Origin: Amycolatopsis pithecellobii
GTDB taxonomy: Bacteria > Actinomycetota > Actinomycetes > Mycobacteriales > Pseudonocardiaceae
Length of the DNA stretch: 64,000 nt
Reading direction: 5' to 3'
Assembly (NCBI RefSeq): GCF_009707865.1
Contig: NZ_WMBA01000047.1
Location: 1-64,000, forward strand
Shown piece after piece: positions 35,379 through 44,462 of the stretch. How positions within the stretch are numbered: the first letter of the stretch is position 1; each line of letters begins with the position of its first letter. A program made the translations under genes and the position numbers. The notes beneath the pieces were generated by a model that was not told the DNA's origin, made no database searches, and saw only the letters and a program-made list of their open reading frames with translations.

Positions 35379-36995
35379 ATGAGAAATCGGCGTTGGAGCC
35401 TGGCGCGGCAGTTGTTGCTGGTGCAGGTGGCCGGGTTCGCCGCGCTGGTCGCCGCGGGCGCAGGGTTCGCCTGGGCGGACTTCTCGCGCGCGACGGACGA
35501 GCGGGCGACCGAGGTGGTGGCCGGGGTGTCGCGCACCATCGCCGCCAGCCCGACCGTCCTGAATGCACTGTCCACATCGGATCCCAGTAGCATGCTGGAG
35601 CCCTACGCCGTGCGTGTGCAGGCCGATACCGGCGTCGACTTCGTCACCATCATGACGCCCGAGGGAATCCGTTACACACACCCGAATCCGGCGCTGATCG
35701 GGCTGCCGTTCCTCGGTAATATCGAGCAGGCACGGGAGGGGCACCTCTACACCGAGACCTACACCGGCACCCTCGGCCCGTCGATGCGTGCCGTGGTCCC
35801 GGTTTTCGACGGCAGCCGGGTCGTCGCGCTCGTATCGGTCGGCATCAAGATCGACGCGATCTCCGCGCAACTGGCCACAGAGCTGTTCCGCCTGCTGATG
35901 GTGGCGGCGGCCGTCCTCATGGTCGGCGTCGCGGGCAGTGTGCTGGTCAGCTCACGGCTGAAACGGCAGACCCGCGGTCTTGCACCTGCCGAGCTGAGCA
36001 GCGTTTTCGCCTACTACGAAGCGACTTTGCACGCCGTTCGCGAAGGGCTGGTGCTGCTGGACCCGGACGGCGAGGTGGTGTTGTGCAACGACGGCGCGCG
36101 TGAACTGCTCGGGCTCGAGGAAGATCCGGCCGGGGAACCGGTGGGGGAGATCGGGCTGCCGCCCGCACTCGTGGCCACTTTTTGCGCCGGGGAACCGAAA
36201 ACGGACGAGATCCACGTGACCGACTCGCGCGTGCTCGTGGTCAGCACCGCGCCGGTGTACGAGGAGCAGCGCCTGCGCGGCGTCGTCGTGACCTTGCGCG
36301 ACCACACGGATCTCCAGCGGCTGACCGGCGAGCTCAACACGACGCGCGGGCTCGCCGAGTCCTTGCACGCGCAGGCACATGAGGCCGCGAACCGGCTGCA
36401 CACCGTGGTGTCGCTGGTCGAGATGGGCCGCGCGGCGGAGGCCGTCGAGTTCGCGACGGCGGAGCTGCGGATCGCGCAGCAGCTGACCGACCGGGTCGTC
36501 GGCGCGGTGGCGGAACCGGTGCTGGCCGCGCTGCTGCTCGGCAAGGCCGCGGAGGCGAACGAGCGCGGCGCCGAGCTGATCCTGACCGACGACACCGCGC
36601 TCGACGAGCTCGACATGGAACCGCGCGACCTGGTCACGGTGCTGGGCAATCTCATCGACAACGCCATCGACGCCGCGATCGAGAACGCCGCGTCGGCCCG
36701 GCCGCGGGTCATCGTGACCGTCCGGACCGATGGCGGCGATCTGCTGCTGCGGGTCGCGGACACCGGCAAGGGTGTCGCCGATGCCGCGAAGAGCGAGGTG
36801 TTCCAGCGTGGCTGGTCCACCAAACCGCAGGACGGCCCAGTCGGTCACGGGCTCGGGCTGGCGCTCGTGGGACAGGTCGTGCGCCGGCACGGCGGCGAGA
36901 TTTCCCTCGGCAACGACAGTGGGGCGGTGTTCACGGTACGGTTGCCGTTGCGGCAGGGGGCGATGCCGATCCGACCGAAAGCAGGCCGACCGTGA
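35379..36995 (+). CDS. CitA/DcuS-family sensor histidine kinase
   Basis: The 538-aa kinase has a membrane helix (about 12-32), an extracytoplasmic PDC/CitAP sensor (about 33-175; VDFVTIMTPEGIRYTHPNPALIGLPFLGNIEQAREG), a second helix (about 178-200), a PAS domain (about 215-310), and a histidine kinase core: HEAANRLHTVVSLVEMGR (phosphoacceptor His in the AHEAANRLH region, about 337-345), N-box LGNLIDNAIDAA, and DTGKGV / GHGLGLALV. Its relatives sense citrate, malate or succinate. ATG 35379 is preferred; the upstream in-frame ATG at 35334 lacks a membrane-protein-like start. It overlaps the regulator gene by four bases. Confidence 0.93.
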   Translation: MRNRRWSLARQLLLVQVAGFAALVAAGAGFAWADFSRATDERATEVVAGVSRTIAASPTVLNALSTSDPSSMLEPYAVRVQADTGVDFVTIMTPEGIRYTHPNPALIGLPFLGNIEQAREGHLYTETYTGTLGPSMRAVVPVFDGSRVVALVSVGIKIDAISAQLATELFRLLMVAAAVLMVGVAGSVLVSSRLKRQTRGLAPAELSSVFAYYEATLHAVREGLVLLDPDGEVVLCNDGARELLGLEEDPAGEPVGEIGLPPALVATFCAGEPKTDEIHVTDSRVLVVSTAPVYEEQRLRGVVVTLRDHTDLQRLTGELNTTRGLAESLHAQAHEAANRLHTVVSLVEMGRAAEAVEFATAELRIAQQLTDRVVGAVAEPVLAALLLGKAAEANERGAELILTDDTALDELDMEPRDLVTVLGNLIDNAIDAAIENAASARPRVIVTVRTDGGDLLLRVADTGKGVADAAKSEVFQRGWSTKPQDGPVGHGLGLALVGQVVRRHGGEISLGNDSGAVFTVRLPLRQGAMPIRPKAGRP

Positions 36996-37747
36996 GCAAC
37001 CGGAAGCCGTCCCCCGAAAGCCAATTCGCCGTGACCGACGGCGGGACGGGGAACGAGCGGCCCAGTATGGTGCTGGTCGTCGAGGACGATCCGGTGGTGG
37101 CGGAGGCACATCGGCAGTACGTCGAGCGGGTCGCCGGATTCACGGTCGCCGGTGTGGTCCATTCCGGCGCGGAGGCCCTGCGGTTTTGCGAGCGGCACGC
37201 CGTCGATCTGATGCTGCTGGACTTCTATCTGCCCGATATCCACGGTCTCGCGGTGTGCCGGTCTTTGCGCGCGTCGGGCAGCGCGGTGGATGTCATCGCG
37301 GTGACGTCCGCGCGGGATCTGGCCGTGGTGAAGACCGCGGTGTCCGTCGGTGTGGTGCAGTACCTGCTCAAGCCGTTCACTTTCGCTTCCCTGCGAGAAA
37401 AGCTGGAAACCTACCTGCGTTTCCGGGCCAGTGATGGTGAAGCCGCCGATCAGACCGATGTGGACCGTACACTCGCGACATTGCGCACCCCGGTTCGTCG
37501 TGCGCTGCCGAAGGGAATGAGCGCCGAGACACTGGACGCGATCATCGCCGCGTTACGTGCCGAGCCGGCGGGAATGGCCGCCGGTACGGCCGGGGAGATG
37601 GTCGGTGTTTCGCGGGTGACCGCGCGCCGGTACCTCGAATACCTGGCCGACAACGGGCTCGCGAGACGAGAACCACACTACGGTCAGGTGGGCAGGCCCG
37701 AGGTTTGGTATGTGGCGCCCGGCTACCAGCTACGCTCCCAGCCATGA
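36992..37747 (+). CDS. CitB/DcuR-family response regulator
   Basis: The protein (251 aa from GTG 36992) has a receiver domain with the acidic pair Glu31-Asp32-Asp33, phosphoacceptor Asp77 (LMLLDFYLPD) and KPF, then a C-terminal HTH: GMAAGTAGEMVGVSRVTARRYLEYLADNGLARREPHYGQVGRPEVWY (about 194-240), as in CitB/DcuR. GTG 36992 overlaps the kinase stop (GTGA); ATG 37067, nearer the receiver start, is an alternative. Expected to activate dctA when the kinase detects its acid ligand. Confidence 0.92.
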   Translation: MSNRKPSPESQFAVTDGGTGNERPSMVLVVEDDPVVAEAHRQYVERVAGFTVAGVVHSGAEALRFCERHAVDLMLLDFYLPDIHGLAVCRSLRASGSAVDVIAVTSARDLAVVKTAVSVGVVQYLLKPFTFASLREKLETYLRFRASDGEAADQTDVDRTLATLRTPVRRALPKGMSAETLDAIIAALRAEPAGMAAGTAGEMVGVSRVTARRYLEYLADNGLARREPHYGQVGRPEVWYVAPGYQLRSQP

Positions 37748-38163
37748 CTCAGGGATATCCACAGCAGCAGTACCCGATCCTGTTGTCCACGATGAACGAT
37801 TTGCCGGGCTACCAGGTCGTGCGGGTGTTCGGCGAGGTCTTCGGGCTCACCGTGCGCAGCCGGAACATGTTCTCCACCATGGGTGCCGGATTCAAGGCGA
37901 TGGCGGGCGGTGAGCTGAAAGGTCTGTCCAAATTGCTCTCCGACTCCCGGCACGAGGCGCTGGGGCGGCTCGCTCAGGAGGCGATGAACTACGGCGCGAA
38001 CGCGGTGCTGGCATTGCGCTTCGACTGTAACGAGATCGCGCAGACGGCCAGCGAGATCGCGGCCTACGGCACCGCCGTTTACGTCGTCCCGGAAGGAACT
38101 CAGCAACAGCCGCAGCAGCAACAACCCCAGCAATACCCACTGAAGGCCTACCCACAGCAATAA
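37744..38163 (+). CDS. YbjQ/UPF0145-family protein
   Basis: The 139-aa protein has the YbjQ core: ILLSTMNDLPGYQVVRVFGEVFGLTVRSRNM (about 11-41) and ARHEALGRLAQEAMNYGANAVLALRFD-like sequence (about 72-100), which forms a pentameric fold of unknown function sometimes labelled heavy-metal-binding. It ends with a Gln/Pro-rich tail. ATG 37744 overlaps the regulator stop (ATGA), so it is the third gene of the two-component operon; a functional link is not evident. Nothing is visible in 38164-38289. Confidence 0.88.
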   Translation: MTQGYPQQQYPILLSTMNDLPGYQVVRVFGEVFGLTVRSRNMFSTMGAGFKAMAGGELKGLSKLLSDSRHEALGRLAQEAMNYGANAVLALRFDCNEIAQTASEIAAYGTAVYVVPEGTQQQPQQQQPQQYPLKAYPQQ

Positions 38164-38289
38164 CCGTGCTACGGCCGGGGGCGGCGTCGAGCCGGGGCAG
38201 CTGGTGCTCGCGCAGCCGCGTGAGGAACTCGGGAAATCACGTGGCTGCGCGCTCCAGGCCAGTTCAGTGCAGCGCGGGGGTCTGAACCA

Positions 38290-39351
38290 CTAAAGCAACA
38301 CGGTCGCCACTGACGGCACCGCAAGGGAACCGGCGGCGGCACCGAGCCGTCCGGTCGTCGGGTCGCGGGGGAGCCAGTTCACCGTGCCGGACCGCTGGTT
38401 CGACACATACATCCAGCGTTGCCCGGCGTCCAGCGTGAAATGTCGCGGCCACACCCCGCCGCTGGGCATGTTTTCGCCCAGCCGCACCAGTTCCCGGCCG
38501 CGGACGGCGAATGTGGCGATTGTGTTTTCTCCCCGCACGGACACGTAGACGAACCGGCCGTCCGCGGAAACCTCGATCTCGCCGGGATAGTTCGGCCCTG
38601 GTGAGCTCGCCGTGTCCACAACCTGTTCCGCGGTAACGGTTCCGCCGGCCGGATCCCAGCCGAGCACGGTCACCACCGGTGTCAGCTCACAGGCGAGGTA
38701 GGCGAGTCTTTCGTGGGGATGGAAGGCAAGATGCCGTGGACCGCTGCCGGCGGGCAGCACGAGTTGCTGGTGCGGCCTGAGTTTCCCGTTCGTCAGCTGA
38801 TAGACGTACACCGAGTCGGTGCCCAGATCCACCGCGAGCACCCAGCGGCCACTGGGATCGGTCACCACTTGATGCGCGTGCGCACCGTCGCCGTGTTCGA
38901 CGAGATCCGTTGCGGCGCCGAGCCCCCCGCCGGGCAGGATCGGGTGTACCACCACGGAACCGCTGGTGTAGTTGGCGGTCAGCAGGTACCGACCACTGGG
39001 ATGCACCGAAAGATGCGTCGGAGCGGCGCCGAGTGCCGGTTGCGTGCCCAGAATCCGCGGTTTCCCGCTGATGTCGAGCGCGGTCACCGAGCCGGGGTCG
39101 CTTTCGTTGGTGACGTAGAGAACGTTGCCGCGACGCGCGAACCACGACGCGTCGGGCACCCCCGGCACGGTGAAGTCCGCGTCGAGCCCGGGCTTCCCAG
39201 CTTTCACCACGTCAAGTCCGTGACCGGCGGGGTCGGAATTGGTGTAACTCCCGACGAAGGCGCGGTGGCGCTGGCCTGCCCGCGCGGTCATCGCGGGTGT
39301 CGCGGCGAGTGCGAATGCCGTGATCCCGAGAAAAATGCGGCGAGGGAACAT
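38290..39351 (-). CDS. Exported lactonase-family seven-bladed beta-propeller
   Basis: The 353-aa protein begins with a signal peptide (MFPRRIFLGITAFALAATPAMTARA, cleavage near 25; the RR suggests Tat or Sec) followed by a 6-phosphogluconolactonase-type (YbhE/cycloisomerase 2) beta-propeller: FVGSYTNSDP, THLSVHPSGRYLLTANYTSGSVVV, DLGTDSVYVYQL, PRHLAFHPHERLAYL, and FVYVSVRGENTIATF. It is the last gene of the leftward D-amino-acid operon, ten bases after the permease. Its link to that pathway is unclear. Confidence 0.85.
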   Translation of the reverse strand: MFPRRIFLGITAFALAATPAMTARAGQRHRAFVGSYTNSDPAGHGLDVVKAGKPGLDADFTVPGVPDASWFARRGNVLYVTNESDPGSVTALDISGKPRILGTQPALGAAPTHLSVHPSGRYLLTANYTSGSVVVHPILPGGGLGAATDLVEHGDGAHAHQVVTDPSGRWVLAVDLGTDSVYVYQLTNGKLRPHQQLVLPAGSGPRHLAFHPHERLAYLACELTPVVTVLGWDPAGGTVTAEQVVDTASSPGPNYPGEIEVSADGRFVYVSVRGENTIATFAVRGRELVRLGENMPSGGVWPRHFTLDAGQRWMYVSNQRSGTVNWLPRDPTTGRLGAAAGSLAVPSVATVLL

Positions 39352-39361
39352 ACCGAACCTC

Positions 39362-40747
39362 CTACACGAAGCCCATCACGATGGCGGCGACGGCGAAACC
39401 GGATACCGACAGCAGTGTTTCCAGCACAGTCCACGATTTCAGGGTTTCGGCCACCGTCAACCCGAAGTACCGGGACACGATCCAGAACCCGCCGTCGTTG
39501 ACGTGCGAGGCGATGATCGACCCGGCCGAGATGGCGACCACGAGCAGCGCCAGCTGCACCTGCGAATAGCCGAGTTCGGAGACCGTGGGGGCGATGATGC
39601 CGCTCGTGGTCACGATGGCGACGGTCGCCGAGCCCTGCGCGACCCGCAGCCCGCAACTGATCACGTATGCCGCGAGGATCACCGGAAGACCGGCGTTGTG
39701 CAACGAGTCCGCGACGGCCTTGCCGATCCCGGTCGCGGCGAGCACGGCGCCGAAGAACGCGCCCGCGCCGACGACGAGCAGGATCATGGCGACCGGCCGA
39801 AGCGCCGACCCGGCCAGCTCGGACAGCTCCTTGCCGGTGAGCCCGCGGCGGTAGCCGAGCAACCACGAGGCGAGCAGCACGGTGATCGTCAGCGCCACCA
39901 CGGGGGTACCGACGAACGTCGCGACGCCGGCGAGCCGGGATCCGGCGGGCAGCCAGATACTCCCGAAGGTGCCCGCGAGAATCAGCACCAGTGGCACCGC
40001 GATGATCCGGGCGACCAGTCCGAGTGACGGCGGGTCGGTGTCCTCCTCTTCGTCGTCGGCGACGATCATGTCCTGCGGCACCGGGATGTTCATCCGCTTG
40101 CCGATCCAGCTCGGGAACAGCACACCGCTGACGAACCACGCAGGGATGCCGCACACCGCACCCATCAGGATGATCCAGCCGAGGTCCACATGCAACAGTC
40201 CCGCCGCGGCGACCGGGCCGGGGTGTGGCGGGATGAACGCATGCGTCATGGACAGGCCCGCGAGCAGGGGCAGGCAGTACAACAGGATCGAACGTCCGCC
40301 CTGCCGTGCGGCCACGTACACCAGCGGCGCCAGTACGAAGATGCCGATGTCGAAGAACACCGGGATACCGAAGATCAGCCCCGCCAGGCCCATCGCCAAT
40401 GGCGCGCGCTTCTCTCCGAACGCCCGCAGCAGCCCGCCGGTCAGCACCCGGGCGCCACCGGAACGCTCCAAAATGGACCCGAGCAGGGTACCGAGCCCGA
40501 TGATCGCCGTGATGTGCCCGAGTATGCTGCCGAACCCCTTTTCCAGCAACGAATCCGAGGTTTTCTGTGCAGTACCGACGATCGTGCCGACCGGAAGACC
40601 GGCGGCGAGCGCGGTCAGCAAACCGACCACGATCAGCGCGATGAACGGCTCGACTTTCCAGCTGATGATCAGCAGGAGAAGGACGGCGATGGACGCGGCG
40701 GCGAGGACGAGCAACCCGCCCGTTGTGTGCTGCAACCAGTGGATCAA
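39362..40747 (-). CDS. GntP-family permease, probably DsdX-like
   Basis: The 461-aa protein has about 12 transmembrane segments and matches the gluconate:H+ symporter family: LIVVGLLTALAAGLPVG, GFGSILGHITAIIGLGTLLGSILERSGGA, HAFIPPHPGPVAAA (about 168-181), and SGLRVAQGSATVAIVTT-like sequence (about 362-378). The family includes the D-serine transporter DsdX. Because it follows a D-aminoacylase and a D-serine deaminase-like gene, D-amino acid uptake is more likely than gluconate. TTG 40747 has GGAGG five bases upstream and overlaps the previous stop (TTGA). Confidence 0.9.
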   Translation of the reverse strand: MIHWLQHTTGGLLVLAAASIAVLLLLIISWKVEPFIALIVVGLLTALAAGLPVGTIVGTAQKTSDSLLEKGFGSILGHITAIIGLGTLLGSILERSGGARVLTGGLLRAFGEKRAPLAMGLAGLIFGIPVFFDIGIFVLAPLVYVAARQGGRSILLYCLPLLAGLSMTHAFIPPHPGPVAAAGLLHVDLGWIILMGAVCGIPAWFVSGVLFPSWIGKRMNIPVPQDMIVADDEEEDTDPPSLGLVARIIAVPLVLILAGTFGSIWLPAGSRLAGVATFVGTPVVALTITVLLASWLLGYRRGLTGKELSELAGSALRPVAMILLVVGAGAFFGAVLAATGIGKAVADSLHNAGLPVILAAYVISCGLRVAQGSATVAIVTTSGIIAPTVSELGYSQVQLALLVVAISAGSIIASHVNDGGFWIVSRYFGLTVAETLKSWTVLETLLSVSGFAVAAIVMGFV

Positions 40748-42327
40748 GCGGACCTCCGTCGGAGAGAGTGCCCGGCGAGCGTGCCGGTGGGGGACCCGTC
40801 GTCGAGCGCGGCGATGCCGTTCACGAAGACGTAGGGGATGCCCTCGGCCTGCTGCCTCGGGTCGTCGAAGGTGGCGGTGTCCCGGACGGTGTCCGGGTCG
40901 AACAGCACGAGATCGGCGGCGTAGCCCTCTTTGATGAGACCGCGATCGGCCAGCCGCAGCCGCCGCGCGGGCCGTCCGGTCAGATGTGCGATGCACTCGG
41001 CCAGTTCGAGCACACCCAGTTCGCGCACATAGCGCGCCAGGTAACGGGGAAAGGTGCCCCACGCGCGTGGATGCGGACGGTCGCCGACCAGCAGCCCGTC
41101 GCTGCCGCCGGTGTGCGTGCGATGCCGCATGATGGTCTGGACGTTATCTTCGTGCCCGACGTGCATCAGACACGAAGTGCCGAGCCGTTCGGAGACCAGC
41201 ACGTCGAAATACAGCTGTGCGGCGGGAATCCCGGCGCGGCGGGCGGATTCGGCGACGCTGTGACCGACGAGATGCACGTTCTCCGCCTTGCGCACGCCGT
41301 TGATCTCGATGCTGTCCCAGTCGATCGGCACCCCGTGCGCGCCGTCCGAACCGATCTCCTCGATATCCGCCCGGATCCGCTCGCGGGTGTCCACATCAGA
41401 CAGTCGCGCCAGTGTCGCCGCCAGGCCGCCGTCGGCCGCCCAGCTCGGGAGCAGGGCGGACAGGACGGTGGAACCCGGCAGATAGGGGTAGGTGTCGAGC
41501 GAGATATCGGCTCCGTCGTCGAGCGCCTCGTCGATCAGGCGCAGCAACTCGGGCGCCTTTCCTTTGTTCACCGAGAAGTTCATCGTCGCGTGCGCCAGGT
41601 GCAGCGGGCAGTTCGCGCGCCGGCAGACGTCGATCATTTCCGTGTACGCCGCCAGCGCGTCCTTGCCGTAGCTGCGGTGGTGGGGGCTGTAGTAGCCGCC
41701 GAGGGAACCGACGACCTCGCACAGCGCGACGAGTTCTTCGGTGCTCGCGTACATCCCGGGCGTGTAGGTCAGACCCGAGGACATACCCATTGCGCCTTCG
41801 CGCAGGCCGGTCGCGACCAGTTCGCACATCCGGTCCACTTCGGACTCCGTGGCGGGCCGGTCGCCGGAACCGACGGCGAGCATCCGCACGGTTCCTTGCG
41901 GCACAAGGTAAGCGGCGTTGACCGCGATACCTTCGTCGAGCCGGTCAAGGTACTCGCCGACCGATCTCCAGGTCCAGGCGAAGTTGTCCGGGTCGTCGTT
42001 CCAGCCGGCGATGTGTTCGCGTATCGCCGCGAGTGTCGTGTCGTCGACCGGGGCGTAGGACAGCCCGTCCTGGCCGAGTACCTCGGTGGTGACCCCCTGG
42101 GAAAGCTTCGCCAGATGGTCCGGCCGGGCGAGTAGCTGCAGGTCGGAGTGTGCGTGCATGTCGATGAATCCGGGTGCCAGCACGAGATCGCCGGCGTCCA
42201 GGACCCGGGTGCCGGTGAGCGCACCGCCGATCGCGGCGATGCGTCCGTCACGGATTCCGACATCGGTACGGACCAATGGCGCGCCCGTGCCGTCGGCGAC
42301 GCGCGCGCCCCGGATGACAATGTCCAT
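40744..42327 (-). CDS. N-acyl-D-amino-acid deacylase (D-aminoacylase, amidohydrolase superfamily)
   Basis: The 527-aa amidohydrolase begins with a beta-sandwich strand (IVIRGARVADGTGAPLVRTDVGIRDGRIAAIG) and metal site GFIDMHAHSD (about 53-62); later come SSGLTYTPGMYAS (about 184-196), LHLAHATMN, VHLVGHS and CLMHVGHEDNVQTIMRH, all close to D-aminoacylases. It should cleave N-acetyl- or N-formyl-D-amino acids. It lies between the PLP deaminase and the permease on the leftward strand. The palindrome GTCCATTGTGGAC overlaps its ATG. Confidence 0.9.
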   Translation of the reverse strand: MDIVIRGARVADGTGAPLVRTDVGIRDGRIAAIGGALTGTRVLDAGDLVLAPGFIDMHAHSDLQLLARPDHLAKLSQGVTTEVLGQDGLSYAPVDDTTLAAIREHIAGWNDDPDNFAWTWRSVGEYLDRLDEGIAVNAAYLVPQGTVRMLAVGSGDRPATESEVDRMCELVATGLREGAMGMSSGLTYTPGMYASTEELVALCEVVGSLGGYYSPHHRSYGKDALAAYTEMIDVCRRANCPLHLAHATMNFSVNKGKAPELLRLIDEALDDGADISLDTYPYLPGSTVLSALLPSWAADGGLAATLARLSDVDTRERIRADIEEIGSDGAHGVPIDWDSIEINGVRKAENVHLVGHSVAESARRAGIPAAQLYFDVLVSERLGTSCLMHVGHEDNVQTIMRHRTHTGGSDGLLVGDRPHPRAWGTFPRYLARYVRELGVLELAECIAHLTGRPARRLRLADRGLIKEGYAADLVLFDPDTVRDTATFDDPRQQAEGIPYVFVNGIAALDDGSPTGTLAGHSLRRRSA

Positions 42328-42334
42328 TGTGGAC
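42322..42334. repeat. GTCCA-N3-TGGAC palindrome, copy 5
   Basis: GTCCATTGTGGAC overlaps the ATG of the D-aminoacylase gene (start 42327) and the gap after the deaminase gene. Confidence 0.8.
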
Positions 42335-42336
42335 CC

Positions 42337-43605
42337 CTAGAAGTAGGTGTGGACGAAGTCGACGACCGTGTCCCCGTCGACGACGGGAATGAGCTGCCAT
42401 TTGTCGAACACCGTGCATGGATGGGACAGGCCGAGCCCCACCCAGTCACCGACCTCCAGCGGCGAACCGGACGGCAGCTCGAGGAACGAGTGCTGGTCGT
42501 TCATCGCCGTCACGGTGTGCCCGTCGAGCCGCCTGGTGATGCCGTCACGGCGGAACAGGTGCGGTTCCGGCAATCCCTCGTCGAACGACGCGTCGCGCTT
42601 GCCGATCGTGAGCAGTGCGAGATCTGACGCCGGCTTCGAGGTCACCTGTGCCCAGGCGCGCAACGCCGGGCGCAACCGGTGGCGCAGCGGGGAAATCCCG
42701 CGGTAGAAGCCGTCGTCGTGGGTGACGTACGCGCCGCTGCGCAACACGGTCAGCACGTCGAACCCGTCCGGCCATCCGGTCAGTTCCGCGGCCACCTGGT
42801 CGAAGTAAGCGCTTCCACCGGCGGTGACGATGATCTGACCGGTGAAGAATCCGTGTTCTGCCAACGTGATCGTGAGTGCCCGCAGCCGCCGCAGGTAATC
42901 GCCGACGGCCTGCTCCGAATGCGCGGACCGGTCGTGTCCGAACGCACCTTCGTAGCCGCTGACGCCCACGAGCCGCAATGCCGGGCTCGCCCGCACGGCT
43001 TCCGCGATGGCGAGCGCGGTCGCCTCGTCACGAGCCCCGGTGCGCCCGCCGTCCCCGCCGAGTTCCACCAGGATGTCGACCTGCTTTGCCGCCCCGCGAA
43101 GGGTTTCCGTCATCAGCTCCACCGAGCGGACGGAGTCGGCCCAGCAGCTGAACTCGAACCCCGGATCGCGTTCGAGCTCGGCCGTGAGCCACCGCAGCGC
43201 CGCGGGATCGACGAGCTGGTTCGCCAGCATGACCCGGGAAATGCCGAAGGCGCGGAAAATCCGCAGCTGGCTCGCGTTCGCCGCGGTGAAGCCCCACGCG
43301 CCGTGCTCGATCTGGCGGGCGAACAGCTGTGGCGCCATGGTCGTCTTGCCGTGCGGGGCGAGCCGGACGCCGTGTTCGGCGCACCAGGCCGCCATTGTGA
43401 CGAGATTGTGCTCCAGCGACTCCGCGTCGATCGTCACCACCGGGGCCAGAAATCCGCCGTCGAACAGACTGAGCCGTTGTTTTGCCGCATCCGCCAGCGA
43501 AACGCCCCACAGTGAGGAGGGAATCGCTTTGCACCGCCAGTCGAGCACCTCGCGGCGAAGCGCCGCGAGCGCTGCGGGGTCCACCGAGCAGTCCGAGGAG
43601 GTCAT
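42337..43605 (-). CDS. D-serine/D-threonine deaminase-like PLP protein (alanine racemase-like barrel)
   Basis: The 422-aa protein has the fold type III PLP domain: FLAPVVTIDAESLEHNLVTMAAWCAEHGVRLAPHGKTTMAPQLFARQ, in which the Lys of PHGKT (about residue 88) should bind PLP, plus DILVELGGDGGRTGAR and IIVTAGGSAYFD, and a C-terminal zinc-type barrel (DDGFYRG ... MNDQHSFLEL ... GLSHPCTVFDKW; His and Cys ligands of DSD1-type enzymes). GGAG five bases before ATG 43605 fixes the start. It is the first gene of the D-amino-acid operon. Confidence 0.9.
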   Translation of the reverse strand: MTSSDCSVDPAALAALRREVLDWRCKAIPSSLWGVSLADAAKQRLSLFDGGFLAPVVTIDAESLEHNLVTMAAWCAEHGVRLAPHGKTTMAPQLFARQIEHGAWGFTAANASQLRIFRAFGISRVMLANQLVDPAALRWLTAELERDPGFEFSCWADSVRSVELMTETLRGAAKQVDILVELGGDGGRTGARDEATALAIAEAVRASPALRLVGVSGYEGAFGHDRSAHSEQAVGDYLRRLRALTITLAEHGFFTGQIIVTAGGSAYFDQVAAELTGWPDGFDVLTVLRSGAYVTHDDGFYRGISPLRHRLRPALRAWAQVTSKPASDLALLTIGKRDASFDEGLPEPHLFRRDGITRRLDGHTVTAMNDQHSFLELPSGSPLEVGDWVGLGLSHPCTVFDKWQLIPVVDGDTVVDFVHTYF

Positions 43606-43622
43606 CGGCACTCCGTTGCGTT

Positions 43623-43644
43623 ATGTGCAATGGCGATTGCACAT
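43623..43644. promoter_or_regulatory. Perfect palindrome, probable IclR operator
   Basis: ATGTGCAAT (43623-43631), a GGCG spacer, and ATTGCACAT (43636-43644) form a perfect 9-base-arm inverted repeat between the divergent deaminase gene (start 43605) and the iclR gene (start 43702). Its position 18 bases from the deaminase start fits repression of that operon and of iclR itself. Confidence 0.75.
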
Positions 43645-43701
43645 GTTGAGTTCCGTAGATGTAGCATCACAGCTCGTGCGGGTCAATGGGAGTGGTGGCG
43701 G

Positions 43702-44448
43702 TTGAGTCAGAGTCTTGATCGTGGGTTGAGCGTGCTGGACGCGCTCGCGGAAGGTGCGGACACGCTGGACGCGCTCGCCGACCGGCTCGGCGTGCACAAG
43801 TCCACCGTGCTCCGGCTGCTGCGCACGCTCGAAGCGCATCACTTCGTGCGGCGCGAGGGTGTGCGCTACTACCGGCTCGGCAGTGCACTGTTCGACCTCG
43901 CCAGCCGGGCGCTCGAAAGTTCCGACGTCCGGCGCAGCGCCGCGCCCGCGCTGGCGGAGCTCAACGCGCGCACCGGGCACACCGTGCACCTGGCCACCTA
44001 TGAAGACGGCGAGGTCGTCTACGTCGACAAGTACGAGGGCCGGCACAGCGTGCGGATGTACTCGCGGATCGGCAAGCGCGCGCCGGTGCACTGCACCGCG
44101 GTCGGAAAGGTGCTGGTTTCCGCGCTCGGTCCCGATCGTCGCGCGGAGGTTGCCCATGCGATCGACTATCCGGCGCTGACCGGGAACACGATCACCGATC
44201 CCGTGGCGTACCTGGCCGAGCTGGAACGGGTGGCGGAGCAGGGATACGCCGTCGACAACGCCGAGCACGAGGACTTCATCCACTGCCTCGCCGCGCCCGT
44301 GCGCGGCCCGGGCGGAACGGTGCTCGCCGCGGTGTCGCTTTCGGTGCCGAAGGTATTGCTGGACTACGAAGGACTGCTGGCGCTGCTGCCGGACCTGACG
44401 GCGGCGGCACGCAACGCGTCCGTCCACAGTGGATGGACGGGACAGTGA
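43702..44448 (+). CDS. IclR-family transcriptional regulator
   Basis: The 248-aa protein has an N-terminal winged HTH (SLDRGLSVLDALAEGADTLDALADRLGVHKSTVLRLLRTLEAHHFVRRE, about 4-52) and the IclR effector domain (GHTVHLATYEDGEVVYVDKYEG, HCTAVGKVLVSAL, AAPVRGPGGTVLAAVSLSVP). I choose TTG 43702, just before the usual family start; an ATG at 43630 lies within the operator palindrome. It should sense a D-amino acid or derivative and control the divergent operon. Confidence 0.9.
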   Translation: MSQSLDRGLSVLDALAEGADTLDALADRLGVHKSTVLRLLRTLEAHHFVRREGVRYYRLGSALFDLASRALESSDVRRSAAPALAELNARTGHTVHLATYEDGEVVYVDKYEGRHSVRMYSRIGKRAPVHCTAVGKVLVSALGPDRRAEVAHAIDYPALTGNTITDPVAYLAELERVAEQGYAVDNAEHEDFIHCLAAPVRGPGGTVLAAVSLSVPKVLLDYEGLLALLPDLTAAARNASVHSGWTGQ

Positions 44449-44462
44449 GAGAAGGAGAATCG

